From contig JACRIK010000027.1 in the NCBI GenBank assembly GCA_016235865.1, forward strand, positions 152,213-216,212: a DNA stretch of 64,000 nucleotides, in the 5' to 3' direction. The notes under the pieces were generated by a model that was given only the letters and a program-made list of their open reading frames with translations, was not told the DNA's origin and did not search any database. Of this stretch, positions 8,969-18,690 are shown one piece after another; positions within the stretch are counted from its first letter, which is position 1, and each line of letters starts with the position of its first letter. Source of the stretch: Planctomycetota bacterium. Lineage in GTDB: Bacteria > Planctomycetota > MHYJ01 > JACQXL01. A program made the translations under genes and the position numbers.

Positions 8969-9880
8969 ATGAAAACGATATCTGAACTGAAGAAAGATCT
9001 GGTGTTCAACCGCGAGATGAATGAGTTGATGGACATCCTCAAGAAGACCGCGATATTCGAATTCCAGGCGCTCTTTAACCGGCGCAAGGCGCAGACCGTG
9101 TTGGGGAAATACGTGGCGGCCTTGGAGGATTTGCTCAGGATATTTCCGCCTGGGGCGGAACACCCGTTTCTGACCAATCCGCTGGACAAGATTATCCTGG
9201 TCCCGGTGACCTCGGATATGGGCTTTGTGGGCGGATTGAATACCGAGGTGGTGGAAACGGGCCTGAGAGAAATCAGGAAGAAGGACGAGGTGCATCTCCT
9301 GGTATTGGGCGAAAAGGGCTACCTGCAGCTTGAGGAAAAGGGCTACAAATTCGAGTTCCTGCCCGGCATCGGCACCGAGATGAATTTCGGACTGGCCGAG
9401 AAGGTCCGGGATTACATCTACGCCAGTTGCTGGAAGTATAAAATCGGCCGGGTGATAATCAGCTATCCCAGGTTTATTTCCTTTGCCCGGCAGGAGATAG
9501 CCGTTGACACCCTGATACCCTGCGGATATTTATTTAAGACGGATGAGACCGACGCGTCATCGCTTGCGCCTGAACGGGTTAATAAGGTTAATGCGCCCCG
9601 AAGCAGAACAAAATTCTTGTTCGAGCCGTCGCCCCAGAAGGTTTTGGATTATCTGCTCAAGACCTATCTGGCCTACAAGATTTATGATATCTTCTGGCAG
9701 GCCAAGCTGTCCGAATTCGCGGCCCGGAGCATGCATCTGGACGGCTCGATGCAGGAGTTGATTGAGATGAAAAAAGGCATCCAGCAGCAGTATTTCCGGA
9801 GCAAGCACGAGATTACGGACCGGACGATCAGGGATATTTTCGGCGGCCGGATGGCAACCCTGCGGAAATCAAGGGTATAA
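8969..9880 (+). CDS. atpG: F-type ATPase gamma subunit, divergent
   Basis: 303 aa. N- and C-terminal helices that would form the central coiled-coil rotor are recognisable: the N-terminal LKKDLVFNREMNELMDILKK, and a C-terminal end with EITDRTIRDIFGG comparable to the usual ITxELxEIVGG. The middle domain contains VPVTSDMGFVGGLNTEV, matching the family's LxTSDRGLCGGLNxN. Sequence is far from typical gamma and has a Ser/Arg-rich insertion near residues 193-213. It would couple the head to the c-like ring. It lies between alpha and beta as in standard atp operons. Confidence 0.85.
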   Translation: MKTISELKKDLVFNREMNELMDILKKTAIFEFQALFNRRKAQTVLGKYVAALEDLLRIFPPGAEHPFLTNPLDKIILVPVTSDMGFVGGLNTEVVETGLREIRKKDEVHLLVLGEKGYLQLEEKGYKFEFLPGIGTEMNFGLAEKVRDYIYASCWKYKIGRVIISYPRFISFARQEIAVDTLIPCGYLFKTDETDASSLAPERVNKVNAPRSRTKFLFEPSPQKVLDYLLKTYLAYKIYDIFWQAKLSEFAARSMHLDGSMQELIEMKKGIQQQYFRSKHEITDRTIRDIFGGRMATLRKSRV

Positions 9881-9885
9881 TTTAA

Positions 9886-11259
<1,374 letters not shown>

Positions 11260-11262
11260 TTA

Positions 11263-11291
11263 GCGCCACTAAGACACCAAGGCACTAAGGA
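11263..11291. repeat. CACTAAGACACCAAGG spacer repeat
   Basis: Imperfect direct repeats of CACTAAG / CACCAAGG between atpD and the next gene. Related or complementary copies occur at 11608-11666 and 52232-52258. Confidence 0.5.
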
Positions 11292-11293
11292 AT

Positions 11294-11581
11294 ATGCTTA
11301 AATTGTTTAAGATATTATTTGGGATAAGCAAGTTCAGTTTACTTTGTTTAGCGCTTGCAACGATTGTTATAATTTCCGGCTCCGCTATTTTAATATGTGT
11401 TGCCATAACACTTGCATCAAACTATGTTTTACCTGTAGTTGGTGCTTTTGGGGCAATCTGGCTGGTTCTTTTAGGTCTCTTTATGGTATCTGCGCAAAGA
11501 TTGATTCTACTGTTCATAAATGAGATTGAGGAGAAATCGCAAGCGTCGATGAAATCGGATAAGCCGGATAATAAAGAATAG
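11294..11581 (+). CDS. Small two-helix membrane protein, unknown
   Basis: 95 aa, starting 34 nt after atpD. Two hydrophobic segments (about 14-40 and 44-66) and a charged, Lys/Glu-rich C-terminal tail. No family recognised. Its place directly behind the beta gene, where epsilon would be expected, makes it a candidate accessory part of the ATPase, but it has no sequence resemblance to epsilon or to AtpI that I can see. Codon use looks more AT-rich than the ATPase genes. Confidence 0.6.
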   Translation: MLKLFKILFGISKFSLLCLALATIVIISGSAILICVAITLASNYVLPVVGAFGAIWLVLLGLFMVSAQRLILLFINEIEEKSQASMKSDKPDNKE

Positions 11582-11607
11582 GTTTTATTGTAGTAAGATA
11601 CTACTTA

Positions 11608-11666
11608 ACCGCTAAGGCGTTAAGAAGGAATTGGTCTTCTCCGTGTCTTTGTGCCTTAGTGGCAAG
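11608..11666. repeat. Inverted CTAAGGCGTTAAG / CTTAGTGGC spacer repeat
   Basis: ACCGCTAAGGCGTTAAG on the left and TTTGTGCCTTAGTGGC on the right form an imperfect stem. It belongs to the same dispersed family as 11263-11291 and 52232-52258. Confidence 0.5.
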
Positions 11667-11689
11667 ATTTAATGGAGGGTTTTATTTAT

Positions 11690-13996
11690 ATGGTCAAGAA
11701 TGAAAACGTTCTGGGCGAACTGTTAGTCAAGAAGGGCATCATCACCAATAAGGCGTTGGGGGAGGCCCAAGAAGCCAAGCACGCCAATTACAACCGTCTG
11801 ATTCAGACTATCGTCAATCTCAACCTGGCCAAAGAGGATGCGATTATCCGCGCCTTTTCCGAGGAATTGAATATGCCCATCATCCGGATGCGCGACACGA
11901 ACGTGGAAGGCGCCGTGATTAAGAAGGTGCCGGTGCGTTTTGCGGCTTACTACCGTTTTATGCCCGTCAAGCTGGTCTCGCCGCCGCCTGATGCCAGCGG
12001 AAAAATCTACGAGACGCTGACCATCGCAGTGTCTTCTCCTTTGGATATCCGGATGCGAGACGAACTCCGGCTGCAAGTCGGCTGTGAAATACAGATGGTC
12101 CTGACCACGACGGATGAAATCCTGCAGGCCATCAAGAAATATTACGGCTTTGCGGCCGATACGGTGGAAAAGATGTCCAAATACGGGATGAATAACATCA
12201 CCGAATCCCCCCTGGCCCAGGCCGACGAGCGGGTCGAGGACATCGAATCAGCCGAGAAGACCGAAGACGCCTCGGTTATCAAACTGGTCAACCAGATAAT
12301 TCTGGAGGCTCACGCCAAGCGGGCCACGGATATCCACATCGAGCCCTACCGGGGCAAGATTAAACTGCGCTACCGGGTGGACGGCATCCTCTACAATATG
12401 AATATCCCGCCGGCCATGAAGAAATTTTTCCCGTCCATCCTGTCCCGTATCAAGATAATGTCTAATCTTAATATCGTGGAGCGGCGTATGCCTCAGGACG
12501 GACGCTGCGTAGTTAAGACCGAGAAAGAAACCTTTGATATGCGCGTCTCGGTCATCCCGACCCCCTGGGGCGAGAGCATTGTCATCCGCCTACTGCCCAC
12601 CAAGATGCTCTACTCGCTGGCTGAACTGGGCCTGGAGCCGGAAGAGGTCAACGCCTTGGACGGCCTGCTGGAGAAGCCGCACGGGATTATCTTTGTCACC
12701 GGCCCGACCGGTTCGGGGAAAAGCACCACGCTTTATGCCTGCTTGCAGAAACTCAATACCCAGGATGTGAAGATTCTTACCCTGGAAGACCCGATAGAAT
12801 ACGAAATGGAAGGCATCACCCAGATACAGGTTATGCCGGATATCGGCCTGACCTTTGCCCGGGGCCTACGCAGTATGCTTAGGCATGACCCGGATATTAT
12901 GATGGTCGGTGAGGTGCGCGACTTTGAGACGGCCGAGATTACCATCCGGATTGCCCTGACCGGACATTTGATATTCTCCACGCTCCACACCAACGACGCG
13001 GCCAGTTCCGTCACCCGGCTGGTGGATATGGGCGTTGAGCCGTATCTGGTGACTTCGTCAGTTGAGGCGTTTGTCGCCCAGCGCCTGGTCCGGACTATCT
13101 GCCCGCAATGCAAGATTGAGGATACGCTGGTTCCCTTTGAATTGCTCAGGAAGGAATTCAATCTGCCGGACAGCGTCACCCCGAAATCAGTGAAGATTTA
13201 CAAGGGCAAAGGCTGCGATAACTGCAATTTCACCGGATTCCTGGGCCGGACGGCGATTTACGAGATTCTTCTTTTGAACGACAAGGTCAAGAGATTGATT
13301 CTGCAGAAAGCGCCGTCGGATGAGATAAAGATGGCGGCCTCGGAAAACGGCATGCGGACCCTGCGCCAGAGCGGCTGGGCAAAGATTAAGGCGGGCTTAA
13401 GCACCTTTGACGAAGTGACCAGAATTACGCCGTCTGACCCGCATGGCGTTACGGCCGGGCAAATAAAAAGCTCCGGCAGTTCGGTTCCGGGCCCTTTGCC
13501 GAAAAGCGCGCAATCCAAACCGACTACCCCTGAGTTCAAGTTAGCGGAAGAGATAAAAAGCCCGTCTCCCTACGGGATAAGTAAGGATAAGGATAAATTC
13601 CAAGCCACGAATGTTACGAGAGTTTTCAAGCGGGCGAATCTGCGGATTCCGGTGGAATACAAACTCTATAAGGCATCGATGAATGCGGCCCAGGAATTAT
13701 CGTCCAAGCCGGTTAAGACCGTGGCGATTGCCATCTCGGCCAGCGGACTGCAATTTGAGGCGTCCGAATCCATTCCGGTCGGATCTTTGCTGGACTTGAA
13801 GATATTTCTACCTTCGATTCCTACTATTGACTGCATGGTCCGGGCGGTCCGGGTGGAGGTGGAGCACGAGCCGCAGAAACGGGCCGAGTTATCCGATGAC
13901 AAATACTGGGTGAGTTGTTATTATCTGGATATTGAAAGCGCGGCCAAGGCAACTCTGGATAGTTATGTTCTCAAGAATATGGCTACAACTTCGTAA
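11690..13996 (+). CDS. PilB/GspE assembly ATPase with C-terminal PilZ domain
   Basis: 768 aa. The N-terminal T2SSE_N/MshEN-type region (about 1-150) precedes the secretion ATPase core with Walker A GPTGSGKST, His/Asp boxes, and Walker B region VGEVRDFETAEI, plus a zinc tetracysteine (CPQC ... CDNC). After about residue 580 comes a Pro/Ser-rich linker and then a PilZ-like domain (about 646-765) with RANLR matching RxxxR and AISASG matching [DN]xSxxG except for Ala in place of Asp/Asn. It powers a type IV pilus or type II secretion machine in the cytoplasm. Start 11690 is chosen because GGAGGG lies about 10 nt upstream. No other pilus genes are adjacent. Confidence 0.9.
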   Translation: MVKNENVLGELLVKKGIITNKALGEAQEAKHANYNRLIQTIVNLNLAKEDAIIRAFSEELNMPIIRMRDTNVEGAVIKKVPVRFAAYYRFMPVKLVSPPPDASGKIYETLTIAVSSPLDIRMRDELRLQVGCEIQMVLTTTDEILQAIKKYYGFAADTVEKMSKYGMNNITESPLAQADERVEDIESAEKTEDASVIKLVNQIILEAHAKRATDIHIEPYRGKIKLRYRVDGILYNMNIPPAMKKFFPSILSRIKIMSNLNIVERRMPQDGRCVVKTEKETFDMRVSVIPTPWGESIVIRLLPTKMLYSLAELGLEPEEVNALDGLLEKPHGIIFVTGPTGSGKSTTLYACLQKLNTQDVKILTLEDPIEYEMEGITQIQVMPDIGLTFARGLRSMLRHDPDIMMVGEVRDFETAEITIRIALTGHLIFSTLHTNDAASSVTRLVDMGVEPYLVTSSVEAFVAQRLVRTICPQCKIEDTLVPFELLRKEFNLPDSVTPKSVKIYKGKGCDNCNFTGFLGRTAIYEILLLNDKVKRLILQKAPSDEIKMAASENGMRTLRQSGWAKIKAGLSTFDEVTRITPSDPHGVTAGQIKSSGSSVPGPLPKSAQSKPTTPEFKLAEEIKSPSPYGISKDKDKFQATNVTRVFKRANLRIPVEYKLYKASMNAAQELSSKPVKTVAIAISASGLQFEASESIPVGSLLDLKIFLPSIPTIDCMVRAVRVEVEHEPQKRAELSDDKYWVSCYYLDIESAAKATLDSYVLKNMATTS

Positions 13997-13998
13997 GG

Positions 13999-14640
13999 TT
14001 ATTTTGATGGCCTGATGTTTTCTATGGCTTCAGCCGCAATCTTGCGGACCGCTTCTGACTGGTCACTGTCCGCCGCCTTCTGAAGAATCTCAAGTGTATC
14101 GGTATTTTTGAGCCGGCCCAGGGACCAGGCCGAGTTCTCACGCACAAAGGCGCTGGTGTCATTCCGGAGCAGTTCCATAAATAACCCCAATAAGTCCGTC
14201 TTGTTCTGACGGCCCAATATTCTTACGGCAAATGCCCGGACCCGTTCATTGGTGTCTTCCTTGGCTAATTTGGTCAGGAAAGGGATGGCTTCGTCGCCCG
14301 CGCTTCTGATCTGCGAGTCCAACTGGTTGATTTGAGTAATGTTCTTAGTCAAGACCGCCTTACGCCAGATATTGAATAGTCGCCCGGTTTGGCGCTCTTT
14401 TTCGGGTACTGTGTCATCCACCGGAAACGGGCCTTTTTCTTCAGGCGGTATCTCTGTTTTCTTGAGTGCTTCCGGTTTTAGAGGAGGCTGTTCATGGGTC
14501 TTGGGCGCCGGAATATTTTCTTTGCCCGGTGATTGAATGGGCAAGGTTGATTGAGGCGTCGTCGTAAGGTTGAGAATGAATAGCGCTGCGACCAGCGCCA
14601 GGACGACCGAGATTATGACGATTAATTTAATTCTGGTCAT
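13999..14640 (-). CDS. Membrane-anchored HEAT-repeat protein
   Basis: 213 aa. An N-terminal signal anchor (residues 5-24) is followed by a Pro/Lys-rich linker to about residue 85. Then come three or so HEAT repeats (about 95-210), with the recurring pattern VRAFAVRILGR, VRENSAWSLGR, VRKIAAEAI. It is probably periplasmic and scaffold-like. It converges on the PilB-PilZ gene with 2 nt between the stops. No enzymatic motif. Confidence 0.75.
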   Translation of the reverse strand: MTRIKLIVIISVVLALVAALFILNLTTTPQSTLPIQSPGKENIPAPKTHEQPPLKPEALKKTEIPPEEKGPFPVDDTVPEKERQTGRLFNIWRKAVLTKNITQINQLDSQIRSAGDEAIPFLTKLAKEDTNERVRAFAVRILGRQNKTDLLGLFMELLRNDTSAFVRENSAWSLGRLKNTDTLEILQKAADSDQSEAVRKIAAEAIENIRPSK

Positions 14641-14667
14641 TAGATTCTTTTGAAATATTCTGTTTTT

Positions 14668-14703
14668 CCCCTCACCCTACCTTTTCTCTCAAGGGGAGAG
14701 GGT
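14668..14703. repeat. CCCCTCACCC...GGGGAGAGGG repeat, copy 1
   Basis: Half-palindromic C/G-rich dispersed repeat between two minus-strand genes. Better preserved copies occur at 16111-16158, 57641-57690 and 59761-59843. Confidence 0.6.
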
Positions 14704-14704
14704 T

Positions 14705-15349
14705 TTAACATATCTTTTCATTATTGTTTTTTGTCCCAATGGGCCGGATGAAGAATAACACGGTAATCACCATGAGCCATAAGAGGCAGTTATAAAACCA
14801 GGGGGCATAGAATATATTAGGTGTTTTTATCTGCCAGAAGAGATAGAACGGATTGATGGCCGTCAGAACCCATAATGATTTTCCGGCAAACTCCAGAACC
14901 AAGTAATGCAGGATGGGTAGAACCCCGAACAATATAATGAATACGAGATAATACACGGTCAGTCGCCCGGGGAATTTCATGCACATCAACACCAGCGCTG
15001 TGGCAATAAGAATGAGCACCAGGTGGGAGCGCAACAAGACGCTGAATCCGGCGCAGCTGAAATACGAGGCCAGAATGGTCAGCGGCAGCGATAAAAGAAT
15101 AAAGGCAGCCAGATGCCCGACCCCATTAGAAATAACCGTCCCGTTGGGACTATTTCTAACGGGGCAAGCATCCTTGGTTAAGACTAATGGAAGGAGGATG
15201 GACAGGAAGAAGAGTTTGGCCTGTTCCACGACCACTATCAGTTTATCCGCGGTGATGGCGGAGAATGGCGGGACCTGCCTGATGACCAGAATCATCAGGG
15301 CGAGCGCCAGCCAGAACCACAGGACCGGCATAAACAGATAACGGGACAT
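14705..15349 (-). CDS. Integral membrane protein, unknown, with an in-frame palindromic insertion
   Basis: 214 aa from the ATG at 15349, 4 nt after the ubiE stop; a longer frame upstream overlaps ubiE and is not used. About six hydrophobic segments, no recognised family and no charged catalytic motif. The gene contains a 44-bp hairpin (15121-15164) encoding a polar stretch between membrane segments, which looks like an inserted repeat. Its tight spacing behind ubiE suggests co-transcription and perhaps a role in quinone or lipid metabolism, but that is only context. Confidence 0.6.
   Translation of the reverse strand: MSRYLFMPVLWFWLALALMILVIRQVPPFSAITADKLIVVVEQAKLFFLSILLPLVLTKDACPVRNSPNGTVISNGVGHLAAFILLSLPLTILASYFSCAGFSVLLRSHLVLILIATALVLMCMKFPGRLTVYYLVFIILFGVLPILHYLVLEFAGKSLWVLTAINPFYLFWQIKTPNIFYAPWFYNCLLWLMVITVLFFIRPIGTKNNNEKIC
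15121..15164. repeat. CCCCRTTAGAAA palindromic element inside a coding gene
   Basis: Left arm CCCCATTAGAAATA (15121-15134) and right arm TATTTCTAACGGGG (15151-15164) pair, with an inner stem GTCCC-GTT-GGGAC. Spacer element 61719-61797 has the same termini. It is read through in frame by the membrane protein gene. Confidence 0.75.
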
Positions 15350-15353
15350 AGGT

Positions 15354-16082
15354 TTAGCGATTATCGGATTTAATTCCTTGGTGTATAGCGGCCAGGCCGC
15401 CCAGCAGGGATTTATAGTTACATTCCGCAAAGCCGGATTCAAGTATAATCTCGGATAATTCATCCGCATCATAGAAGCGCGGGATGGTTTGGGACAGATA
15501 GGCATAGGCCGGCCGGGAGCCGGAGATGGCCGCCCCGATCGGACTGACAAAGGTCCTGACAAAGCCGTGGAGCAGATTCCGTAACAGGGGCAACCGGGGC
15601 TGGCTGGTTTCCAGGTTGATGAACCGGCCGCCGGGCCTTAAGACCCGGTGGAATTCCTTCAGGCAGCCAATCAGGTTCCGGCGCGAGACGTTGATGTTGC
15701 GGGTGGCAAACGAGATGGTCACTAAGTCAAAGGTGTTGTCCTTGAAAGGAAGCCGGAGGCTGTCCGCATTGGCGAAATCGGTTGATGAGCCGTTTTTGCT
15801 TTTGGCATAGCGCAACATCGGCAGGGTGAAATCAGATGCCATAATCAGGGTGTTGGAGTTATTATACTTAGAAAGATAGTGCGCCATCTCGCCCGTGCCG
15901 GTGCAGACGTCCAGCCACTTAGGTAATTCTGAATTATGAGTTATGAATGCTGAATTATCAGATGCTGCGAATTTAGCCGTGTAGCGCCGGATGGGCGTAT
16001 CAAATCCCAGGGTCAGGATATGATTCGCCAATTCATAGGTGGCCGGGATGGATGAGAATATATTTTGTATGCCTTTATGCAT
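15354..16082 (-). CDS. UbiE/MenG-type C-methyltransferase
   Basis: 242 aa, SAM-dependent class I methyltransferase of the ubiquinone/menaquinone family. Family features: N-terminal IFSSIPATYELANHILTLG, SAM motif I LDVCTGTGEMA, DFTLPMLRYAK, the post-I motif FANADSLRLPF, and the C-terminal FYDADELSEIILESGF. It would methylate demethylmenaquinone or a related lipid quinone at the membrane. A short Ser/Asn-rich stretch (about residues 40-54) is encoded by AT-rich repeat-like DNA (15922-15963). No clear SD precedes the ATG. It is followed by a membrane protein gene after 4 nt. Confidence 0.88.
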   Translation of the reverse strand: MHKGIQNIFSSIPATYELANHILTLGFDTPIRRYTAKFAASDNSAFITHNSELPKWLDVCTGTGEMAHYLSKYNNSNTLIMASDFTLPMLRYAKSKNGSSTDFANADSLRLPFKDNTFDLVTISFATRNINVSRRNLIGCLKEFHRVLRPGGRFINLETSQPRLPLLRNLLHGFVRTFVSPIGAAISGSRPAYAYLSQTIPRFYDADELSEIILESGFAECNYKSLLGGLAAIHQGIKSDNR

Positions 16083-16110
16083 AATGTATTGTAGGGAATT
16101 TCAAATCCAT

Positions 16111-16158
16111 CCCCTCACCTATCCTCTCCCCATCGAGGAGAGGGAAGGGTGAGGGGGA
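16111..16158. repeat. CCCCTCACC...GGTGAGGGG palindrome, copy 2
   Basis: Nearly perfect 48-bp stem-loop: CCCCTCACC, TCCTCTCC on the left and GGAGAGGG, AGGGTGAGGGG on the right. It fills the spacer between the polyferredoxin stop and the ubiE start and may serve as an intrinsic-like transcription barrier. Confidence 0.7.
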
Positions 16159-16163
16159 TTAAT

Positions 16164-17633
16164 TTACAATTCCGCATCCTTCGGGGGCGAGACACGGATA
16201 GCCGCCAGTCCCTGGACCGGGCAGACCTTTTCACATAACCCGCAGCCGATGCACCGTTCCTTGACCACATAAGGATATTCCAGCCCGTCCTTGACATAGT
16301 GCTCGATGGCCTTTTCCGGCACCGGGCAGAATTCCTCGCAGGTCAGGCAGTGCTCCTTGTTGACATACGGGATGCAGCGGGTGGTGTCAAAATAGGCCCG
16401 GCCGATTTTCCATTCCTGCTTGTCCGCCAAATCCATGTCCGGGATAGCATGACTCGGGCAGACCTGGCCGCAGGCATTGCAGTAGTAGCGGCAGTTGCCG
16501 ATGCGCGGGACCAGGACCGGCGAGAACATGGCATAGAGCCCGCTTTCGGCCAGCAGGGGTTGCAGTCCGTTGGTTGGGCAGGCCTTCATGCACTCGCCGC
16601 AGCGCTGGCACTTGGACAGGAATTCTCCCTCAGAGCGTGATACGCCGGGCGGGCGTAGGCGGGGCAGCGACTGGCCCAGCCGCAGGCCGAAACTGCGTTT
16701 TAACAGCGGGGCGGATAATACGGCCAGTCCCGAGGCAACGAGCAATCCCCGGCGGGATGGAAGAATAGAGATTCTTACGGATTTATCCTTGGAGAATCCG
16801 ATAGAGATACCGGTCTTGGAACATTCCTTGACGCAGGAAAAACACTGGATGCATTCCTCGTCATTCAGGGAAAAATCGCTATTGAACACGCCGGTCTTGC
16901 AAGACGACTGGCAGCGCTGGCATTTGGTGCACAGGTGCCGGCCGGTACTCAGGTTTAGGATGCGCCATTTTGACAGCAGGGTCAACAAGGCGCCCAGCGG
17001 GCAGAGGTTCCGGCACCAGAAACGCGTCTGATAAAAAGTCAGCAGAAGAATTACCGTCAGAATCAGGAAGAAGATTATCGAGTTATGGAACAGGATGCTA
17101 TGGGTATCCAGTATGCCGATATCGTTTAGCGGGCTGATGAATGACTTCAACCCAACTTTATTGAATAAGCCTTTTAGGATATAGTCCACGGCGGGGTATA
17201 AACTCAGGGCGAACGATTTAAAGGCGATGGTAATCGGGTCCAGCCAGCCGGCGATATTAGCTCCGAATATGGCGGCAATGATTATGGTCAGGAGAACGAA
17301 ATATTTTACCCGGCGCAGCGGTGGTAAGATTGGCTGGATATCTGGTTTCCGGGGTTTCTTGAGGCGGTGGAACAGGTCCATGGTGGTGCCCAGCGGACAG
17401 GCCCAGCCGCAGAAGACCCGGCCCAGGAAGATGCTGGCAATGATGATTAGGCCTGAGGCCAGGAAGGCCAGCTGTAAGGTCCGGCTGGCGATGATGGTGG
17501 TGATAACCAGGAGCGGGTTGGAGATGAAAAAGAGATTGGCCGGTATAACGTTCTTGGCCGGTTCGGGATAGAGCATCAGGAATAAAAACAACGCCAGAAA
17601 GAGTAACTGAACAATGCGTCGCAAGTAAATCAT
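16164..17633 (-). CDS. Membrane polyferredoxin (NapH/YccM-like plus 4Fe-4S domains)
   Basis: 489 aa. N-terminal half has about five membrane helices with the paired CGWACPLG and CRNLCPLGA motifs of the NapH/NosR/RdxA group. These are followed by two 4Fe-4S motifs (CTKCQRCQSSC, CIQCFSCVKEC). Residues 310-489 add more cysteine clusters (CQRCGECMKACP, CNACGQVCP, CLTCEEFCP, CIGCGLCEKVCP), so it could hold six or more iron-sulfur clusters. The likely role is membrane electron transfer between quinol or a low-potential donor and an unknown partner. It overlaps the DUF362 gene by 4 nt (ATGA), indicating coupled translation. Confidence 0.88.
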   Translation of the reverse strand: MIYLRRIVQLLFLALFLFLMLYPEPAKNVIPANLFFISNPLLVITTIIASRTLQLAFLASGLIIIASIFLGRVFCGWACPLGTTMDLFHRLKKPRKPDIQPILPPLRRVKYFVLLTIIIAAIFGANIAGWLDPITIAFKSFALSLYPAVDYILKGLFNKVGLKSFISPLNDIGILDTHSILFHNSIIFFLILTVILLLTFYQTRFWCRNLCPLGALLTLLSKWRILNLSTGRHLCTKCQRCQSSCKTGVFNSDFSLNDEECIQCFSCVKECSKTGISIGFSKDKSVRISILPSRRGLLVASGLAVLSAPLLKRSFGLRLGQSLPRLRPPGVSRSEGEFLSKCQRCGECMKACPTNGLQPLLAESGLYAMFSPVLVPRIGNCRYYCNACGQVCPSHAIPDMDLADKQEWKIGRAYFDTTRCIPYVNKEHCLTCEEFCPVPEKAIEHYVKDGLEYPYVVKERCIGCGLCEKVCPVQGLAAIRVSPPKDAEL

Positions 17634-18583
17634 ATCTTCTTTTCAATAATATCTATTTTAGACAGGTCCATCTCGCCCAGGCCGGAGTCATAGGCGGCTT
17701 TGACGCAACTGATGTTCTTGCCTTCCAGCGAGAATGGTTTAAGGGTGCAGGCGTAACTATCCGCCGCTACAATATCGGTTGAGGCAATGACCTTGCCGAC
17801 AAAGGCCACATCCTTGGGATTTCCGCCGGTCGGTCCGTTACGAACCAGCACCCGGTAGGCGTCAATGATAGTCAGGTGCGGCTTGATGACCGATAGGATA
17901 TCAGCCATTTTTTGTCCCAGCAGGTGGTGCAGTTCATTTCGTTTTCCGCCGGTTATGCCCATCAGGTTCTTGATACCGAGCGTCAATTTGGCCAGGCCGT
18001 GGTGTTTGGCAATCGGGATATTAATGAAGGTGTCGCATTCCAGGACGTCCTTGGCAATCAGAATAGATTTTAATTCCTTGCCGTCAGGTATTTTTACCTC
18101 TTTGTATTCCTTGTGGTCATCGGTTAAATGCACAAACTCAACACCGCTTTTGTTAAAGGCATTCTCAAAACCGCAGATTTGGAAGCATTTTTTGGGATTA
18201 TTGCAGGCGCGCTCAACCACCTTGACCTTCTTAGCGCCGGCCTTGAAACATTCACGGGCTATCGCCAAAACCACCTCAGGATTGGTCGTGGCGGCCAGTT
18301 CCATTGGTTTCTCCCATGCGATATTGGGCTTCAGGACCACGACCGAATCCTTCCTGACGAACTTGCTGATTCCGCCCAGGATAGCCAGGGCCTCGATGGT
18401 TATCTCGGCCGGTTTCTTGCCTTCGACCACAGCCAGCACCAGTTTGGAGTCGGGTTTTTTCTCATCCGGTTTTTTATCCTCAGGCTTGTCCTGGCCGTGG
18501 ATAGGCAGATAACCCGAGGCAACTGCCCCGATACCCAGGATGGAAAGAGATTGCAGAAATTGGCGGCGGTTAATGTCTTTCAT
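17630..18583 (-). CDS. DUF362 family protein with Tat-like signal
   Basis: 317 aa from ATG 18583, chosen because AGGAGG sits 7-8 nt upstream; a longer frame starts at 18637 but lacks an SD. The N-terminus NRRQFLQSLSILGIGAVASG is a twin-arginine type signal, so the protein is probably exported folded. The body matches DUF362 (LKPNIAWEKP, INIPIAKHHGLAKLTLGIKNLMGI). DUF362 proteins often accompany ferredoxin domains, and here the polyferredoxin is the next gene with a 4-nt overlap, so the two likely form one redox unit. Confidence 0.85.
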   Translation of the reverse strand: MKDINRRQFLQSLSILGIGAVASGYLPIHGQDKPEDKKPDEKKPDSKLVLAVVEGKKPAEITIEALAILGGISKFVRKDSVVVLKPNIAWEKPMELAATTNPEVVLAIARECFKAGAKKVKVVERACNNPKKCFQICGFENAFNKSGVEFVHLTDDHKEYKEVKIPDGKELKSILIAKDVLECDTFINIPIAKHHGLAKLTLGIKNLMGITGGKRNELHHLLGQKMADILSVIKPHLTIIDAYRVLVRNGPTGGNPKDVAFVGKVIASTDIVAADSYACTLKPFSLEGKNISCVKAAYDSGLGEMDLSKIDIIEKKI

Positions 18584-18618
18584 GATAAATCCTCCTTGTT
18601 GGCTAAACTTATTCATTC

Positions 18619-18647
18619 TATTTACCAAATTAGCCATATTATGTCAA
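18619..18647 (-). promoter_or_regulatory. Candidate promoter of the DUF362/polyferredoxin operon
   Basis: Minus strand TTGACA (18647-18642), 17-bp spacer, TAAATA (18624-18619). It lies back to back with the plus-strand nfeD promoter that starts at 18655. Confidence 0.45.
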
Positions 18648-18654
18648 TCAACTC

Positions 18655-18685
18655 TTGACAAATAAGCGGAGTGATGTCTTATATA
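18655..18685 (+). promoter_or_regulatory. Candidate leaderless promoter of the nfeD genes
   Basis: TTGACA (18655-18660), 18-19 bp spacer, TTATAT/TATATA (18679-18685), then 5 nt to the ATG at 18691, with no SD. The spacer is slightly long. Confidence 0.45.
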
Positions 18686-18690
18686 GTGTT

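Noticed and set aside
15350-15562. Longer N-terminus for the membrane protein at 14705-15349
   Set aside because: The extension overlaps ubiE in another frame and has no membrane or family character.
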